Shown here one piece after another: positions 53,601-61,766 of a DNA stretch of 64,000 nucleotides. The translations under genes and the position numbers were made by a program. The stretch lies in NCBI RefSeq assembly GCF_003086795.1, contig NZ_CP026003.1, forward strand, positions 1,880,777 through 1,944,776. Reading direction: 5' to 3'. Every line of letters begins with the position of its first letter. The first letter of the stretch is position 1. The notes under the pieces were generated by a model. That model was not told where the DNA came from and searched no databases. It saw only the letters and a list, made by a program, of their open reading frames with translations. This DNA is from Stenotrophomonas sp. SAU14A_NAIMI4_5. GTDB taxonomy: Bacteria; Pseudomonadota; Gammaproteobacteria; Xanthomonadales; Xanthomonadaceae.

Positions 53601-54171
53601 CTTCGCCTTCGGCCTGGCCATCTTCCTGGTCTACCTGGTGATGGCCTCGCAGTTCGAATCGCTGCTGCATCCGTTCGTCATCCTGTTCACCATTCCGCTG
53701 GCCCTGGTCGGCGCGATCCTGGCGCTGATGCTGACCGGCAAGCCGATCTCGGTGGTGGTGTTCATCGGCCTGATCCTGCTGGTCGGCCTGGTCACCAAGA
53801 ACGCGATCATCCTGATCGACAAGGTCAACCAGTTGCGCGAGGCCGGCGTGGCCAAGCACGAGGCGCTGGTGGAAGGTGCACGTTCGCGCCTGCGGCCGAT
53901 CATCATGACCACGCTGTGCACGCTGTTCGGCTTCCTGCCGCTGGCGGTGGCGATGGGCGAGGGCGCCGAAGTGCGCGCGCCGATGGCGATCACGGTCATT
54001 GGTGGCCTGCTGGTGTCGACCCTGCTGACCCTGCTGGTCATCCCGGTGGTCTACGACCTGATGGATCGCCGCGGCGATGCCTACTACCGCGAGCGCGGCC
54101 GCAAGCATGCCGGTGAAGGCCTGCACGCGGCCGAGGGTGGCCACAGTGGCGGCGCGGAGGAACCGGCATGA
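50647..54171 (+). CDS. RND efflux pump permease 1 (1174 aa, enlarged)
   Basis: This inner membrane proton antiporter has the RND duplication (12 membrane helices and two large periplasmic loops). The N terminus is a histidine-containing tail (MSGPGHDHGASPAGDG), then RRRVTIAMCTVTLLLFGLIAL. Helix 4 holds the proton-relay pair VVDDSIV (Asp475, Asp476). Usual HAE-type pumps are 1020-1060 aa. The extra length comes from an Ala/Ser/Gly-rich loop (about residues 280-320) and an insert at about 562-638 carrying a further hydrophobic, tryptophan-rich stretch before helix 7. It overlaps both neighbours by 4 bp. The substrate is not known. Confidence 0.88.
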   Translation: MSGPGHDHGASPAGDGASAGMRGGLVEFATRRRVTIAMCTVTLLLFGLIALNNLKVNLLPDLSYPTLTVRTEYTGAAPTEIESLITQPVEEAVGVVKNLRKLKSVSRTGQSDVVLEFAWGTNMDQASLEVRDKMEALNLPLEAKAPVLLRFNPSTEPIMRLVLSTKATPASDEDAIRELTGLRRYADEDLKKKLEPVTGVAAVKVGGGLEDEIQVDIDQQKLAQLNLPIDTVIKRLKEENINISGGRLEEGSQRFLVRTVNQFADLEEIRNLLVTTQSSNGSAADSALQQMFNIAASTGSAAAVAAASAAQSASSGGGSSVVANGVPVRLKDVATVRQGYKEREAIIRLGGKESVELAIYKEGDANTVATAEALRKRLEQIKATFPGDAELTTIEDQSRFIEHAISDVKKDAVIGGLLAILIIFLFLRDGWSTFVISLSLPVSIIATFFFMGQLGLSLNVMSLGGLALATGLVVDDSIVVLESIAKARERGLGILQAAIVGTREVSMAVVASTLTTIAVFLPLVFVDGIAGQLFRDQALTVAIAIAISLLVSMTLIPMLSSLKGRPPLAFPEEAAAEAWRPQSRWQKPVALGRRGFVAGVRWSFFALAWLVVRVWRGVVAVVGPVMRKASDIAMKPYAGAERGYLRLLPNALAHPGKVLSMAALAFVGTMALVPMLGADLIPQLAQDRFEMTVKLPAGTPLKQTDALVRELQLAHGNGEGVASLYGVSGSGTRLDASPTESGENIGKLTVVMEGGGNARTEADITERLRDTMGQHPGAQVDFARPALFSFSTPLEIELRGQDMATLEQAGQRLAALLRGNAHYADVKSTVEEGFPEIQIRFDQERAGALGLTTRQIADVVVKKVRGDVATRYSFRDRKIDVLVRAQEGDRASVESIRRLIVNPGSSRPVTLDAVADVVATTGPSEIHRADQTRVAVVSANLRDIDLGAAMREVQQMVAEQPLGAGVGLHIGGQGEELAQAAKSLIFAFGLAIFLVYLVMASQFESLLHPFVILFTIPLALVGAILALMLTGKPISVVVFIGLILLVGLVTKNAIILIDKVNQLREAGVAKHEALVEGARSRLRPIIMTTLCTLFGFLPLAVAMGEGAEVRAPMAITVIGGLLVSTLLTLLVIPVVYDLMDRRGDAYYRERGRKHAGEGLHAAEGGHSGGAEEPA

Positions 54172-57100
54172 GCGTCGCCGAGTTCTCCATCCGCCGCCCG
54201 GTCACCACCATCATGTGTTTTGTGTCGCTGGTGGTGGTCGGCCTGATCGCCTCGTTCCGGCTGCCGCTGGAAGCGCTGCCGGACATCTCCGCGCCGTTCC
54301 TGTTCGTGCAGATCCCGTACACCGGCTCGACCCCGGAAGAGGTCGAGCGGACCATCATCCGCCCGGTGGAGGAATCACTGGCGACGATGACCGGCATCAA
54401 GCGCATGCGCTCGCAGGCCACTTCGGAAGCGGCCTCGATCTTCATCGAGTTCAGCGACTGGGACCGTGACATCGCCATCGCCGCCTCCGATGCCCGCGAA
54501 CGCATCGATGCGATCCGCAGCGACCTGCCCGACGACCTGCAGCGCTACAACGTGTTCAAGTGGTCCAGCAGCGACCAGCCGGTGCTGAAGGTGCGCCTGG
54601 CCAGTGCCACCGACCTGACCTCCGCCTATGACATGCTCGACCGCGAATTCAAGCGGCGCATCGAGCGCATCCCGGGCGTGGCCCGCGTGGACATCACCGG
54701 CGCACCGCCGAACGAGGTCGAGATCGCCATCGATCCCGACCGGCTCAGCGCGCACGGCCTGAGCATCAACGAACTCAGCGACCGCCTGCGCACGCTGAAC
54801 TTCTCGATCTCGGCCGGGCAGATCAACGACAACGGCCAGCGCGTGCGCGTGCAGCCGGTGGGCGAAATCACCGACCTGCAGGAAATGCGCGACCTGGTGA
54901 TCAACGCCAAGGGCCTGCGCCTGGGCGACATCGCCGAGGTGCGGCTGAAGCCGGCGCGGATGAACTACGGGCGTCGCCTCGACGGCAACCCGGCCATCGG
55001 CCTGGACATCTTCAAGGAACGCAGCGCCAACCTGGTGGATGTCTCGCGCGCTGCATTGGCCGAGGTCGAGGCGATCCGCGCGCAGGATTCAATGCGCGAC
55101 GTGCAGATCAAGGTCATCGACAACCAGGGCAAGGCGGTCACCTCCTCGCTGCTGGAACTGGCCGAGGCCGGCGCGGTCGGCCTGATCCTGTCGGTCACCG
55201 TGCTGTTCTTCTTCCTGCGCCACTGGCCGTCCACCCTGATGGTGACCCTGGCGATCCCGATCTGCTTCACCATCACCCTGGGCTTCATGTACTTCGCCGG
55301 GGTGACGCTGAACATCCTGACCATGATGGGCCTGCTGCTGGCGGTCGGCATGCTGGTGGACAACGCCGTGGTCGTGGTGGAAAGCATCTACCAGGAACGC
55401 GAGCGCATGCCGGGGCAGCCGCGGCTGGCCTCGATCATCGGCACCCGCAACGTGGCCATCGCACTCAGCGCCGGCACGCTGTGCCACTGCATCGTGTTCG
55501 TGCCCAACCTGTTCGGCGAGACCAACAACATCAGCATCTTCATGGCGCAGATCGCGATCACCATCTCGGTCTCGCTGCTGGCCTCGTGGCTGGTGGCGGT
55601 CAGCCTGATCCCGATGCTGTCCGCGCGCATGGCCACGCCCAAGCTGCTGCACTCGCAGACCGGCGTCATCGCCCGCCTGCAGCGCCGTTATGCGCGCCTG
55701 CTGGACTGGTCGCTCCGCCATCGCGGCTGGAGCCTGCTCGGCATCCTGCTGGTGGTGCTGGTCAGCCTGGTGCCGATGAAGCTGACCAAGGTCGATATGT
55801 TCGGCGGCGGCGGTGGCAAGGACATCTTCATCGGCTACATGTGGAAGGGCGCCTACACCTACCGGCAGATGTCAGAGGAAGTGGCCCGCGTCGAAGCCTG
55901 GGTGGAACAGAACCGCGAGCGCCTGCACGTGCAGCAGGTCTATTCCTGGTACAGCGAGCAGGAAGGCAGCTCGACCACGGTGACCATCGACGAGAAGTAC
56001 GCCAAGGACATCAAGGCGCTGCAGGAGGAGATCCGCAAGGGCCTGCCGAAGTCGGCGCGTACCGACTACTTCGTCGGCAACCAGGGTGGCGATGGGGGCA
56101 ACGGCAACCAGGGCGTGCAGGTGCAGCTGGTGGGTGATTCCAGCAGCATGCTGCAGGAGATCGGCCAGGAAGTGCTGCCGCTGCTGGCCCAGCGCCCCGA
56201 GCTGCGCGACGTGCGCATCGACAATGGCGAGAAGGGCGGCGAGCTGAAGGTGCACGTCGACCGCGAGCGCGCCGCTGCGTTCGGCTTCAATGCCGAGCAG
56301 GTGGCCAGCTTCGTCGGCCTTGCCCTGCGGGGTGCGCCGCTGCGCGAGTTCCGTCGCGGCGACAACGAAGTGCCGGTGTGGGTGCGCTTTGCCGGCGCCG
56401 AGCAGAGCAGCCCGGAAGACCTGGCCAGCTACAGCGTGCGTACCGGCGATGGCCGCAGCGTGCCGCTGCTCAGCCTGGTCAGCGTGGACGTGGGTTCCTC
56501 GGCCACCCAGATCGGTCGCACCAACCGCCAGACCACCCTGACCATCAAGGCCAACCTGGCCGAGAAGGTCACGGCGCCCGATGGCCGCAAGGCCATGGAA
56601 GCGGTGCTCACACCGATGAGCTTCCCGGCCGGCTATGGCTTCACCTTCGATGGCGGTGACTACGGCAACGACAACGAAGCGATGCAGCAGATGGTGTTCA
56701 ACCTGCTCATCGCGCTGGTGATGATCTACGTGGTGATGGCGGCGGTGTTCGAGTCGCTGCTGTTCCCGGCGGCGATCATGAGCGGCGTGCTGTTCTCGAT
56801 CTTCGGCGTGTTCTGGCTGTTCTGGATCACCGGTACCTCGTTCGGGATCATGTCCTTCATCGGCATCCTGGTGCTGATGGGCGTGGTGGTGAACAACGGC
56901 ATCGTGATGATCGAGCACATCAACAACCTGCGCCGCGGCGGCATGGGCCGCACCCAGGCGCTGGTGGAAGGCTCACGCGAGCGCCTGCGGCCGATCATGA
57001 TGACGATGGGCACGGCGATCCTGGCGATGGTGCCGATCTCGCTGACCAACACGCAGATGTTCGGCGATGGCCCGGAGTACGCGCCGATGGCGCGCGCGAT

Positions 57101-57251
57101 TGCCGGCGGCCTGGCGTTCTCGACCGTGGTCAGCCTGCTGTTCCTGCCGACCATCTACGCGGTGCTGGATGACCTGCGCAGTGCGGTCACACGCCTGATC
57201 CGGCGCGCGCGCGGGCTGGACATCGCGGAACCAGGCGCTGCCCGGGTGTAA
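54168..57251 (+). CDS. RND efflux pump permease 2 (1027 aa)
   Basis: The second pump of the operon has standard RND length and topology. It starts MSVAEFSIRRPVTTIMCFVSLVVVGLIA. Helix 4 reads GMLVDNAVVVVES, with Asp398 followed by Asn399, where pump 1 has two aspartates. The C-terminal half has FGIMSFIGILVLMGVVVNNGIVMIEHINNLRR. Two different pumps with one adaptor suggests either a heteromeric pump, as in MdtBC, or two pumps sharing the adaptor. It overlaps pump 1 by 4 bp and is followed by a terminator. Confidence 0.88.
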   Translation: MSVAEFSIRRPVTTIMCFVSLVVVGLIASFRLPLEALPDISAPFLFVQIPYTGSTPEEVERTIIRPVEESLATMTGIKRMRSQATSEAASIFIEFSDWDRDIAIAASDARERIDAIRSDLPDDLQRYNVFKWSSSDQPVLKVRLASATDLTSAYDMLDREFKRRIERIPGVARVDITGAPPNEVEIAIDPDRLSAHGLSINELSDRLRTLNFSISAGQINDNGQRVRVQPVGEITDLQEMRDLVINAKGLRLGDIAEVRLKPARMNYGRRLDGNPAIGLDIFKERSANLVDVSRAALAEVEAIRAQDSMRDVQIKVIDNQGKAVTSSLLELAEAGAVGLILSVTVLFFFLRHWPSTLMVTLAIPICFTITLGFMYFAGVTLNILTMMGLLLAVGMLVDNAVVVVESIYQERERMPGQPRLASIIGTRNVAIALSAGTLCHCIVFVPNLFGETNNISIFMAQIAITISVSLLASWLVAVSLIPMLSARMATPKLLHSQTGVIARLQRRYARLLDWSLRHRGWSLLGILLVVLVSLVPMKLTKVDMFGGGGGKDIFIGYMWKGAYTYRQMSEEVARVEAWVEQNRERLHVQQVYSWYSEQEGSSTTVTIDEKYAKDIKALQEEIRKGLPKSARTDYFVGNQGGDGGNGNQGVQVQLVGDSSSMLQEIGQEVLPLLAQRPELRDVRIDNGEKGGELKVHVDRERAAAFGFNAEQVASFVGLALRGAPLREFRRGDNEVPVWVRFAGAEQSSPEDLASYSVRTGDGRSVPLLSLVSVDVGSSATQIGRTNRQTTLTIKANLAEKVTAPDGRKAMEAVLTPMSFPAGYGFTFDGGDYGNDNEAMQQMVFNLLIALVMIYVVMAAVFESLLFPAAIMSGVLFSIFGVFWLFWITGTSFGIMSFIGILVLMGVVVNNGIVMIEHINNLRRGGMGRTQALVEGSRERLRPIMMTMGTAILAMVPISLTNTQMFGDGPEYAPMARAIAGGLAFSTVVSLLFLPTIYAVLDDLRSAVTRLIRRARGLDIAEPGAARV

Positions 57252-57274
57252 CGCGTGACAACGTGTTTGTGGTG

Positions 57275-57316
57275 GGGGGAGACCGGTCGTAGTGGGGCGG
57301 TCTCCCCCGTTTTTTT
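57275..57316 (+). terminator. Intrinsic terminator of the RND operon
   Basis: GGGGGAGACCG (57275-57285) pairs perfectly with CGGTCTCCCCC (57298-57308), followed by G and a run of seven T. It lies 23 bp past the last pump gene. Confidence 0.9.
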
Positions 57317-57332
57317 GTCGCTGGGCATGGCG

Positions 57333-57382
57333 GTGCCAACCAAGGTTGGCAGCTACCGGTAGCGCCGGGCCATGCCCGGCGG
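57333..57382. repeat. SMAG pair after the RND operon
   Basis: GTGCCAACC/GGTTGGCA (ending CTAC at 57356) is followed by GGTAG with CGCCGGGCCATGCCCGGCG (57358-57382). The pair lies between the RND terminator and the convergent TraB-family gene. Confidence 0.7.
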
Positions 57383-57392
57383 GGCGCGGCAA

Positions 57393-58613
57393 TCAGCCCG
57401 CGACCTGGCCCCACACCTTGCCGGCGGTCAGCCACAGGCCGAGCATGCTGCCCAGGTTGGTCAGCATGAAGGTCAGCACCACGCGGGTGACGCGGTTGCG
57501 GTACCAGCCCTTCAAGCTCTGCGCATCGTCGCGCAGCTTGAGGAAATCCTCATAGGCCGGCTTGCGCAGGCGCGCTTCCACCAGCGCCGAGAACGCACCG
57601 GTCGGAATGCTCAGGCGGAACGGCTTGAATGGTGCCACTGCGATCGCGGTCAGGATGCTCAGCGGGTGGCTGCCGGCCAGCAGGCAGCCGATACCGGCCA
57701 GACCGCCGGTGTACATCGCCCACGTCGCCAGCAGTTCGGTGCCCACGCCCAGGCCGCCACGGTAGAAGCCCACGCCCACACCGGTGATCACGATGGCCAG
57801 GATGCCCAGGGTGAACCACGGAATGTTGCGCTTCTTCGGCACCGCTTCCAGTTCCGCGCGCAGCGGCGCCGGTTCGGCGGTGTCGGTTTCCAGGTAACGG
57901 GCCAGGCCGGCCAGATGGCCGGCGCCGACCACGGCCAGTACCTCGCGCAGCTGCGGGTTGTGTTCCTCACGCAGGCGCGTGGCCATGTAGCGGTCGCGCT
58001 CGCCGATGATGGTCTCGTACAGCGCCGGGCTTTCGCTGGCAAATTCGCCAAAGCTCGATTCCAGCATGTCGCCCTGCTTGAGCTTCTCGATCTCGTTCTC
58101 GCCCACTTCCTCCGAGGAGAACAGGCCCGCGCCGAGACCGGCCACCAGCTTCAGCTTGCCGAAGAAGCCAAGACGCTGCGAGGCGCGGCGGAAGGTCAGG
58201 CCGACTTCGCGGTCGATCAGCTGCACCGGCAGGCCGCGCTCGCGCGCCAGGTCCACCGCGCGCTTCAGCTCCGCACCGGGCTCGATGCCCAGCTGTTCGG
58301 CCAGGCGGCGCTGGTAGGCCGACAGCGCCAGGTTGGCGGCAAACAGCGCCACGCGGCCCTTGCGGATCACCTCCACCAGGTCCAGCTTGGCCAGCGTATC
58401 CGGGTCGCTCAGCGCCTGCAGACGCTGCGGGTCCAGCTCGACCGCCACGGCATCGAAGCGGCCGCTGTCGATGGCCTTTTCCACCGCCTCGACGCTGGCG
58501 TGGGACACATGGGCGGTGCCCAGCAGGGTGTAACGCACGCCGTCGCGTTCAACAACGCGCACCGGCTGGCCGGCGAACAGATCGTCGCCGGTTTCGGGAA
58601 GGGTTTCAGTCAT
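57393..58613 (-). CDS. TraB/PrgY-family membrane protein
   Basis: The 406-aa protein has the TraB domain: YTLLGTAHVSHASVEAVEKAI, AVAVELDPQRLQAL and REVLAVVGAGHLAGLARYL, with conserved GTAHVS and E. The C-terminal third contains four hydrophobic segments (WFTLGILAIVITGVGVGFY and onward). The family is named from enterococcal TraB, which shuts down pheromone, and is thought to have a Tiki-like protease fold; its role in proteobacteria is unknown. The start at 58613 lies four bases past the GNAT stop; an ATG at 58625 would overlap it. Neither has a clear ribosome binding site, so coupling to the acetyltransferase gene is likely. Confidence 0.85.
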   Translation of the reverse strand: MTETLPETGDDLFAGQPVRVVERDGVRYTLLGTAHVSHASVEAVEKAIDSGRFDAVAVELDPQRLQALSDPDTLAKLDLVEVIRKGRVALFAANLALSAYQRRLAEQLGIEPGAELKRAVDLARERGLPVQLIDREVGLTFRRASQRLGFFGKLKLVAGLGAGLFSSEEVGENEIEKLKQGDMLESSFGEFASESPALYETIIGERDRYMATRLREEHNPQLREVLAVVGAGHLAGLARYLETDTAEPAPLRAELEAVPKKRNIPWFTLGILAIVITGVGVGFYRGGLGVGTELLATWAMYTGGLAGIGCLLAGSHPLSILTAIAVAPFKPFRLSIPTGAFSALVEARLRKPAYEDFLKLRDDAQSLKGWYRNRVTRVVLTFMLTNLGSMLGLWLTAGKVWGQVAG

Positions 58614-58617
58614 GGAT

Positions 58618-59148
58618 TCATTCATTGGAAGGTGCGGTGTCGGCGCCATCGCCGAGCGCGCGCTGCATCTGCACGGTGTCCAGCCAGCGGCCGTGCTTGC
58701 GGCCCAGGCCCTTGAACACGCCCACCAGGTGGAAGCCGAAGCGTTCGTGCAGCTTGATGGAAGCGGTGTTGGTCGGCTCGCCGATCACCGCCACCATCTG
58801 CCGGTAGCCGCGCGCCACGCAGGCGTCGATCAGCGCCTGCAGCAGGCCGGTGCCGACGCCCTTGCCCTGGAAAGCGGCATCGACGTAGACCGAGTTCTCC
58901 ACGGTCCACTGGTAGGCGACGCGGGTGCGGTAGGTGTTGGCGTAGGCGTAGCCCGCGACCTGGCCGTCGATCTCGGCGACCAGGTAGGGGAAGCCCCGGT
59001 CGAGCATGTCGCGCATGCGGCGCAGCATCTCGGCCTGGTCGGGCACGTCGTACTCGTAGGTGTTGACGAAGTCGGTGACTTCCACCGCGTAGATCGCGGT
59101 GATCGCAGCGATGTCGGCCGGGCCGGCATCACGGATGAGGACGGCCAT
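58618..59148 (-). CDS. GNAT acetyltransferase, phosphinothricin-acetyltransferase-like
   Basis: The 176-aa GNAT protein starts VLIRDAGPADIAAITAIYAVEV and has the acetyl-CoA loop FQGKGVGTGLLQALIDAC and the block YRQMVAVIGEPTNTASIKLHERFGFHLVGVFKGLGRKHGRWLDTVQMQR, typical of the PAT/YncA group that acetylates phosphinothricin, methionine sulfone or other small amines. The natural substrate here is unknown. AGACCTGCC precedes the ATG. The gene follows aguB by 14 bp on the same strand and could share its transcript. Confidence 0.88.
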   Translation of the reverse strand: MAVLIRDAGPADIAAITAIYAVEVTDFVNTYEYDVPDQAEMLRRMRDMLDRGFPYLVAEIDGQVAGYAYANTYRTRVAYQWTVENSVYVDAAFQGKGVGTGLLQALIDACVARGYRQMVAVIGEPTNTASIKLHERFGFHLVGVFKGLGRKHGRWLDTVQMQRALGDGADTAPSNE

Positions 59149-59162
59149 GGCAGGTCTCCGGC

Positions 59163-60050
59163 TCAGTCGATGTAGCGCTTGAGCAGGTCACCGTACGCAT
59201 CGATGCGACGGTCTCGCAGGAACGGCCAGATGCGGCGCACGTGCTCGCTGCGCTGCAGGTCCACGTCGCAGACCAGCACGGTGGCATCGGTGCCGGCTTC
59301 GGCGATGAATTCGCCCTGCGGGCCCAGCACGTGGCTGTTGCCCCAGAACTGGATGCCCGATGCGCCCAGCGGCGAGGCTTCGTGGCCCACGCGGTTGCAG
59401 CTCAGCACCGGCAGGCCGTTGGCCACGGCGTGGCCGCGGTGGCTCAGCACCCAGGCGTCGCGCTGGCGGGTCTTCTCGTCCTGCACGTCGTCCGGGTCCC
59501 AGCCGATGGCGGTGGGGTAGAGCAGCAGCTCGGCGCCGGCCAGCGCCATCAGGCGCGCCGCTTCCGGGTACCACTGGTCCCAGCACACCAGCACGCCAAG
59601 GCGGCCCACCGAGGTGTCGATCGGGGTGAAGCCGATGTCGCCCGGGGTGAAGTAGAACTTTTCGTAGAAGCCCGGATCATCCGGGATGTGCATCTTGCGG
59701 TACTTGCCCAGCAGGGTGCCGTCCTTCTCGAAGACCACGGCGGTGTTGTGGTACAGGCCGGCGGCGCGGCGCTCGAACAGCGAGCCGACCAGCACCACGC
59801 CATGCTTCTTCGCCAGGGCGCCCAGGCGCTCGGTGCTCGGGCCGGGGATCGGCTCGGCGAGGTCGAACTCGTCCACCGACTCGTGCTGGCAGAAGTACGG
59901 GCCGTTGTGCAGTTCCTGCAGCAGCACCAGTTTCGCGCCCTGCGCAGCCGCCTCGGCCACGCGTGCTTCGATCACCGCCAGGTTGGCGGCGGCATCACCG
60001 TGGTTGCGCTCCTGGATCAGGGCGACGGTAAGGGGGCTGCGCGAGTTCAT
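59163..60050 (-). CDS. aguB: N-carbamoylputrescine amidase
   Basis: AguB hydrolyses N-carbamoylputrescine to putrescine, CO2 and ammonia. The 295-aa nitrilase-superfamily protein has the catalytic triad in LVLLQELHNGPYFCQ (Glu), YRKMHIPDDPGFYEKFYF (Lys) and LVCWDQWYPEAARL (Cys), and ends RRIDAYGDLLKRYID. The family blocks YFCQ and HIPDDPGFYEK are those of plant and bacterial carbamoylputrescine amidases. The ATG at 60050 follows GCAGGAACGCC; an upstream in-frame start reaches into repeats. aguA lies 160 bp upstream, separated by an inverted repeat. Confidence 0.93.
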   Translation of the reverse strand: MNSRSPLTVALIQERNHGDAAANLAVIEARVAEAAAQGAKLVLLQELHNGPYFCQHESVDEFDLAEPIPGPSTERLGALAKKHGVVLVGSLFERRAAGLYHNTAVVFEKDGTLLGKYRKMHIPDDPGFYEKFYFTPGDIGFTPIDTSVGRLGVLVCWDQWYPEAARLMALAGAELLLYPTAIGWDPDDVQDEKTRQRDAWVLSHRGHAVANGLPVLSCNRVGHEASPLGASGIQFWGNSHVLGPQGEFIAEAGTDATVLVCDVDLQRSEHVRRIWPFLRDRRIDAYGDLLKRYID

Positions 60051-60131
60051 GCGGGGCGTTCCTGCGGGGGAAAACCAGCATGTTAGCGCGGATGGACGGC
60101 GACGGCGTGTCGCGCGCTGAATGGCGCGGCG

Positions 60132-60209
60132 GGTAGTGCCGGCCGCTGGCCGGCAATCCCGTGGATCCATCAGGCATTGCATGGTTGCCGGCCAGCGGCC
60201 GGCACTACC
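60132..60209. repeat. Long inverted repeat (SMAG-like dimer) between aguB and aguA
   Basis: A 24-bp arm beginning GTAGTGCCGGCCGCTGGCC (60132-60155) is repeated in inverse at about 60184-60208, ending CACTAC, with about 30 bases between. Each arm is also a hairpin. The dimer sits between two co-oriented genes of one pathway, so it may affect relative expression rather than just end transcripts. Confidence 0.75.
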
Positions 60210-60210
60210 A

Positions 60211-61248
60211 TCATGCCTTCAGCAGCCCTTCCGGCAGCTGCATGGTGATGCAGTGCAGGCTGCCGTTCTGCCAGATCAGCGAGCGGCAGGGCACCTGCAC
60301 GATCTCGCGGCCCGGGTGGGCCTGGGCCAGCACGTCGCGGGCCAGGTCGTCGGCCGGGTCGCCGTAGGCCGGCATCAGCACCGCGCCGTTGACGATCAGG
60401 TAATTGGCGTACGACGCAGCCAGGCGGCGGCCTTCGTCGATCACCGGCTGTGCCCACGGCAGCGGGAACAGGCGGTACGGCTGCCCATCCTTGGTGCGCA
60501 GCGCGGCCAGCTCGTTGCCCATCGCCTGCAGTTCGGCGTAGTGCGAGTCGCTCTCGTCGTCGCAGGCCTGGTAGACGATGCTGTCAGGCGAGGCGAAACG
60601 GGCGAGGGTATCGATGTGGGCGTCGGTGTCGTCGCCTTCCAGGTAGCCGTGGTCCAGCCACAGCACGCGGTCCTGCTGCAGCCAGTCGGCCAGGTCGGCG
60701 GTCAGGCTGGCGCGGTCGCGGTCCGGGTGGCGCTCGTGCAGGCACTTCCAGGTGGTCAGCAGGGTGCCTTCACCGTCGGTCTCGATGCCGCCGCCTTCCA
60801 GCGCGAACGGAATGCTGCGCACCGGTGCGTTGTTGAACACGCCGGCCTGGTCGAGCGCGCCCACCAGCTGGTCGTCCAGGGTGGCGTCGAACTTGCCGCC
60901 CCAGCCGGTGAAGCGGAAGTCCAGCAGCTGGAAGCTGCCGTCGGCGCCGCGCAGGGTGATCGGGCCGGAGTCGCGCAGCCAGGTATCGTCGTAGGCCGCC
61001 GTAGTGAAGCGGACCCGCTCCATGTCGATGCGGTTGGAGCGCAGCCGCATTTCGGCATAGGTCTCCACATCGTCGTCGGCCACGCAGATCAGCACCGGCT
61101 GGAAGCGGGTGATGGCCGCGACCAGCGCGATGTAGGTCTCCTCCACCTGGCCCAGGCGGTCGGCCCAGTCGGTGTCGGCGGTGGGCCAGGCAATCAGGAC
61201 GCCGCTCTGGGCTTCCCATTCGGCAGGAAAACGAAGGGTCTGGTTCAT
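60211..61248 (-). CDS. aguA: Agmatine deiminase
   Basis: AguA converts agmatine to N-carbamoylputrescine and ammonia. The 345-aa product has the agmatine deiminase / porphyromonas-type PAD fold: FPAEWEAQSGVLIAWP, DDTWLRDSGPITL, ALEGGGIETDGEGTLLTT, WLDHGYLEGDDTDAHIDT and the active cysteine in QNGSLHCITMQLP. With aguB it forms the agmatine route to putrescine. It is upstream of aguB on the same strand. Confidence 0.94.
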   Translation of the reverse strand: MNQTLRFPAEWEAQSGVLIAWPTADTDWADRLGQVEETYIALVAAITRFQPVLICVADDDVETYAEMRLRSNRIDMERVRFTTAAYDDTWLRDSGPITLRGADGSFQLLDFRFTGWGGKFDATLDDQLVGALDQAGVFNNAPVRSIPFALEGGGIETDGEGTLLTTWKCLHERHPDRDRASLTADLADWLQQDRVLWLDHGYLEGDDTDAHIDTLARFASPDSIVYQACDDESDSHYAELQAMGNELAALRTKDGQPYRLFPLPWAQPVIDEGRRLAASYANYLIVNGAVLMPAYGDPADDLARDVLAQAHPGREIVQVPCRSLIWQNGSLHCITMQLPEGLLKA

Positions 61249-61287
61249 GGTCTCGCTACACAGGCCCGCCAGTGGCGGGTAGGGGGT

Positions 61288-61617
61288 TCAGCGGATCGGC
61301 GGCTTCGGGCCGATCTCGTTCGGATCCGCCTTGTTGGCCACCACGTCAATCACCTTCTGCTTCTCGAAGTAGACGGTGAACTGCGGGTAGACCCAGCGGT
61401 TGATGGTCGGCCACTGGCGCTTCTGCCCGCCGCGCGGCTGCAGCTGCTCGCTCGGCGCGCCGAACTGCGACTGCACCTGTTGCATGCTCTGGCCACGGAC
61501 GGGCAGGGCACCGGCCGGCTTTTCAGCGGCGCGGTCGACCAGCAGGGTATCGGCCAGCGCCGGTGTGGCGGCGGCCAGGGTGGCCAGGACGGCCAGCGTG
61601 CTCAGGTAATGCTTCAT
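61288..61617 (-). CDS. Small periplasmic protein, possibly BamE/SmpA-like
   Basis: I do not recognise this 109-aa protein by name. It has a signal peptide (MKHYLSTLAVLATLAAATPALA) and a mature domain with PVRGQSMQQVQSQFGAPSEQL...RWVYPQFTVYFEKQKVIDVV. A GMS-like turn before a helix ending in GxP, then aromatic beta strands, resembles the small BamE/SmpA fold, though the protein lacks a lipobox. A role in envelope stability is only a guess. It follows rpmJ on the same strand by about 150 bp with a terminator between, and precedes aguA by 39 bp, so it may be co-transcribed with aguA and aguB. Confidence 0.8.
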   Translation of the reverse strand: MKHYLSTLAVLATLAAATPALADTLLVDRAAEKPAGALPVRGQSMQQVQSQFGAPSEQLQPRGGQKRQWPTINRWVYPQFTVYFEKQKVIDVVANKADPNEIGPKPPIR

Positions 61618-61688
61618 CTCGATCTACTCCCCAGTGGTCAAGAAAGGCGATTACAGCAAAAAACGGCAGGAAAAAAAGCTGCACGCAA

Positions 61689-61713
61689 CAAAAAACCGCC
61701 CGAAGGCGGTTCT
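61689..61713 (-). terminator. Intrinsic terminator of rpmJ
   Basis: On the minus strand AACCGCC-TTCG-GGCGGTT is followed by TTTTG. It has a stable UUCG tetraloop and lies just past the rpmJ stop. Confidence 0.88.
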
Positions 61714-61766
61714 TTGCATCGGGTCGGTCCCGCGTGGGACCAGCCGCGGCCCGGAGGCCGTGAGGC

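Noticed and set aside
50458..54144. 1228-codon frame opposite RND pump 1
   Set aside because: It is the antisense shadow of a membrane protein gene, rich in H, Q, D and R with no recognisable motif.
49490..57251. Named Sme efflux system (for example SmeIJK)
   Set aside because: The adaptor plus two pumps layout is similar, but I could not verify identity, and pump 1 is much longer than expected, so no symbol was given.
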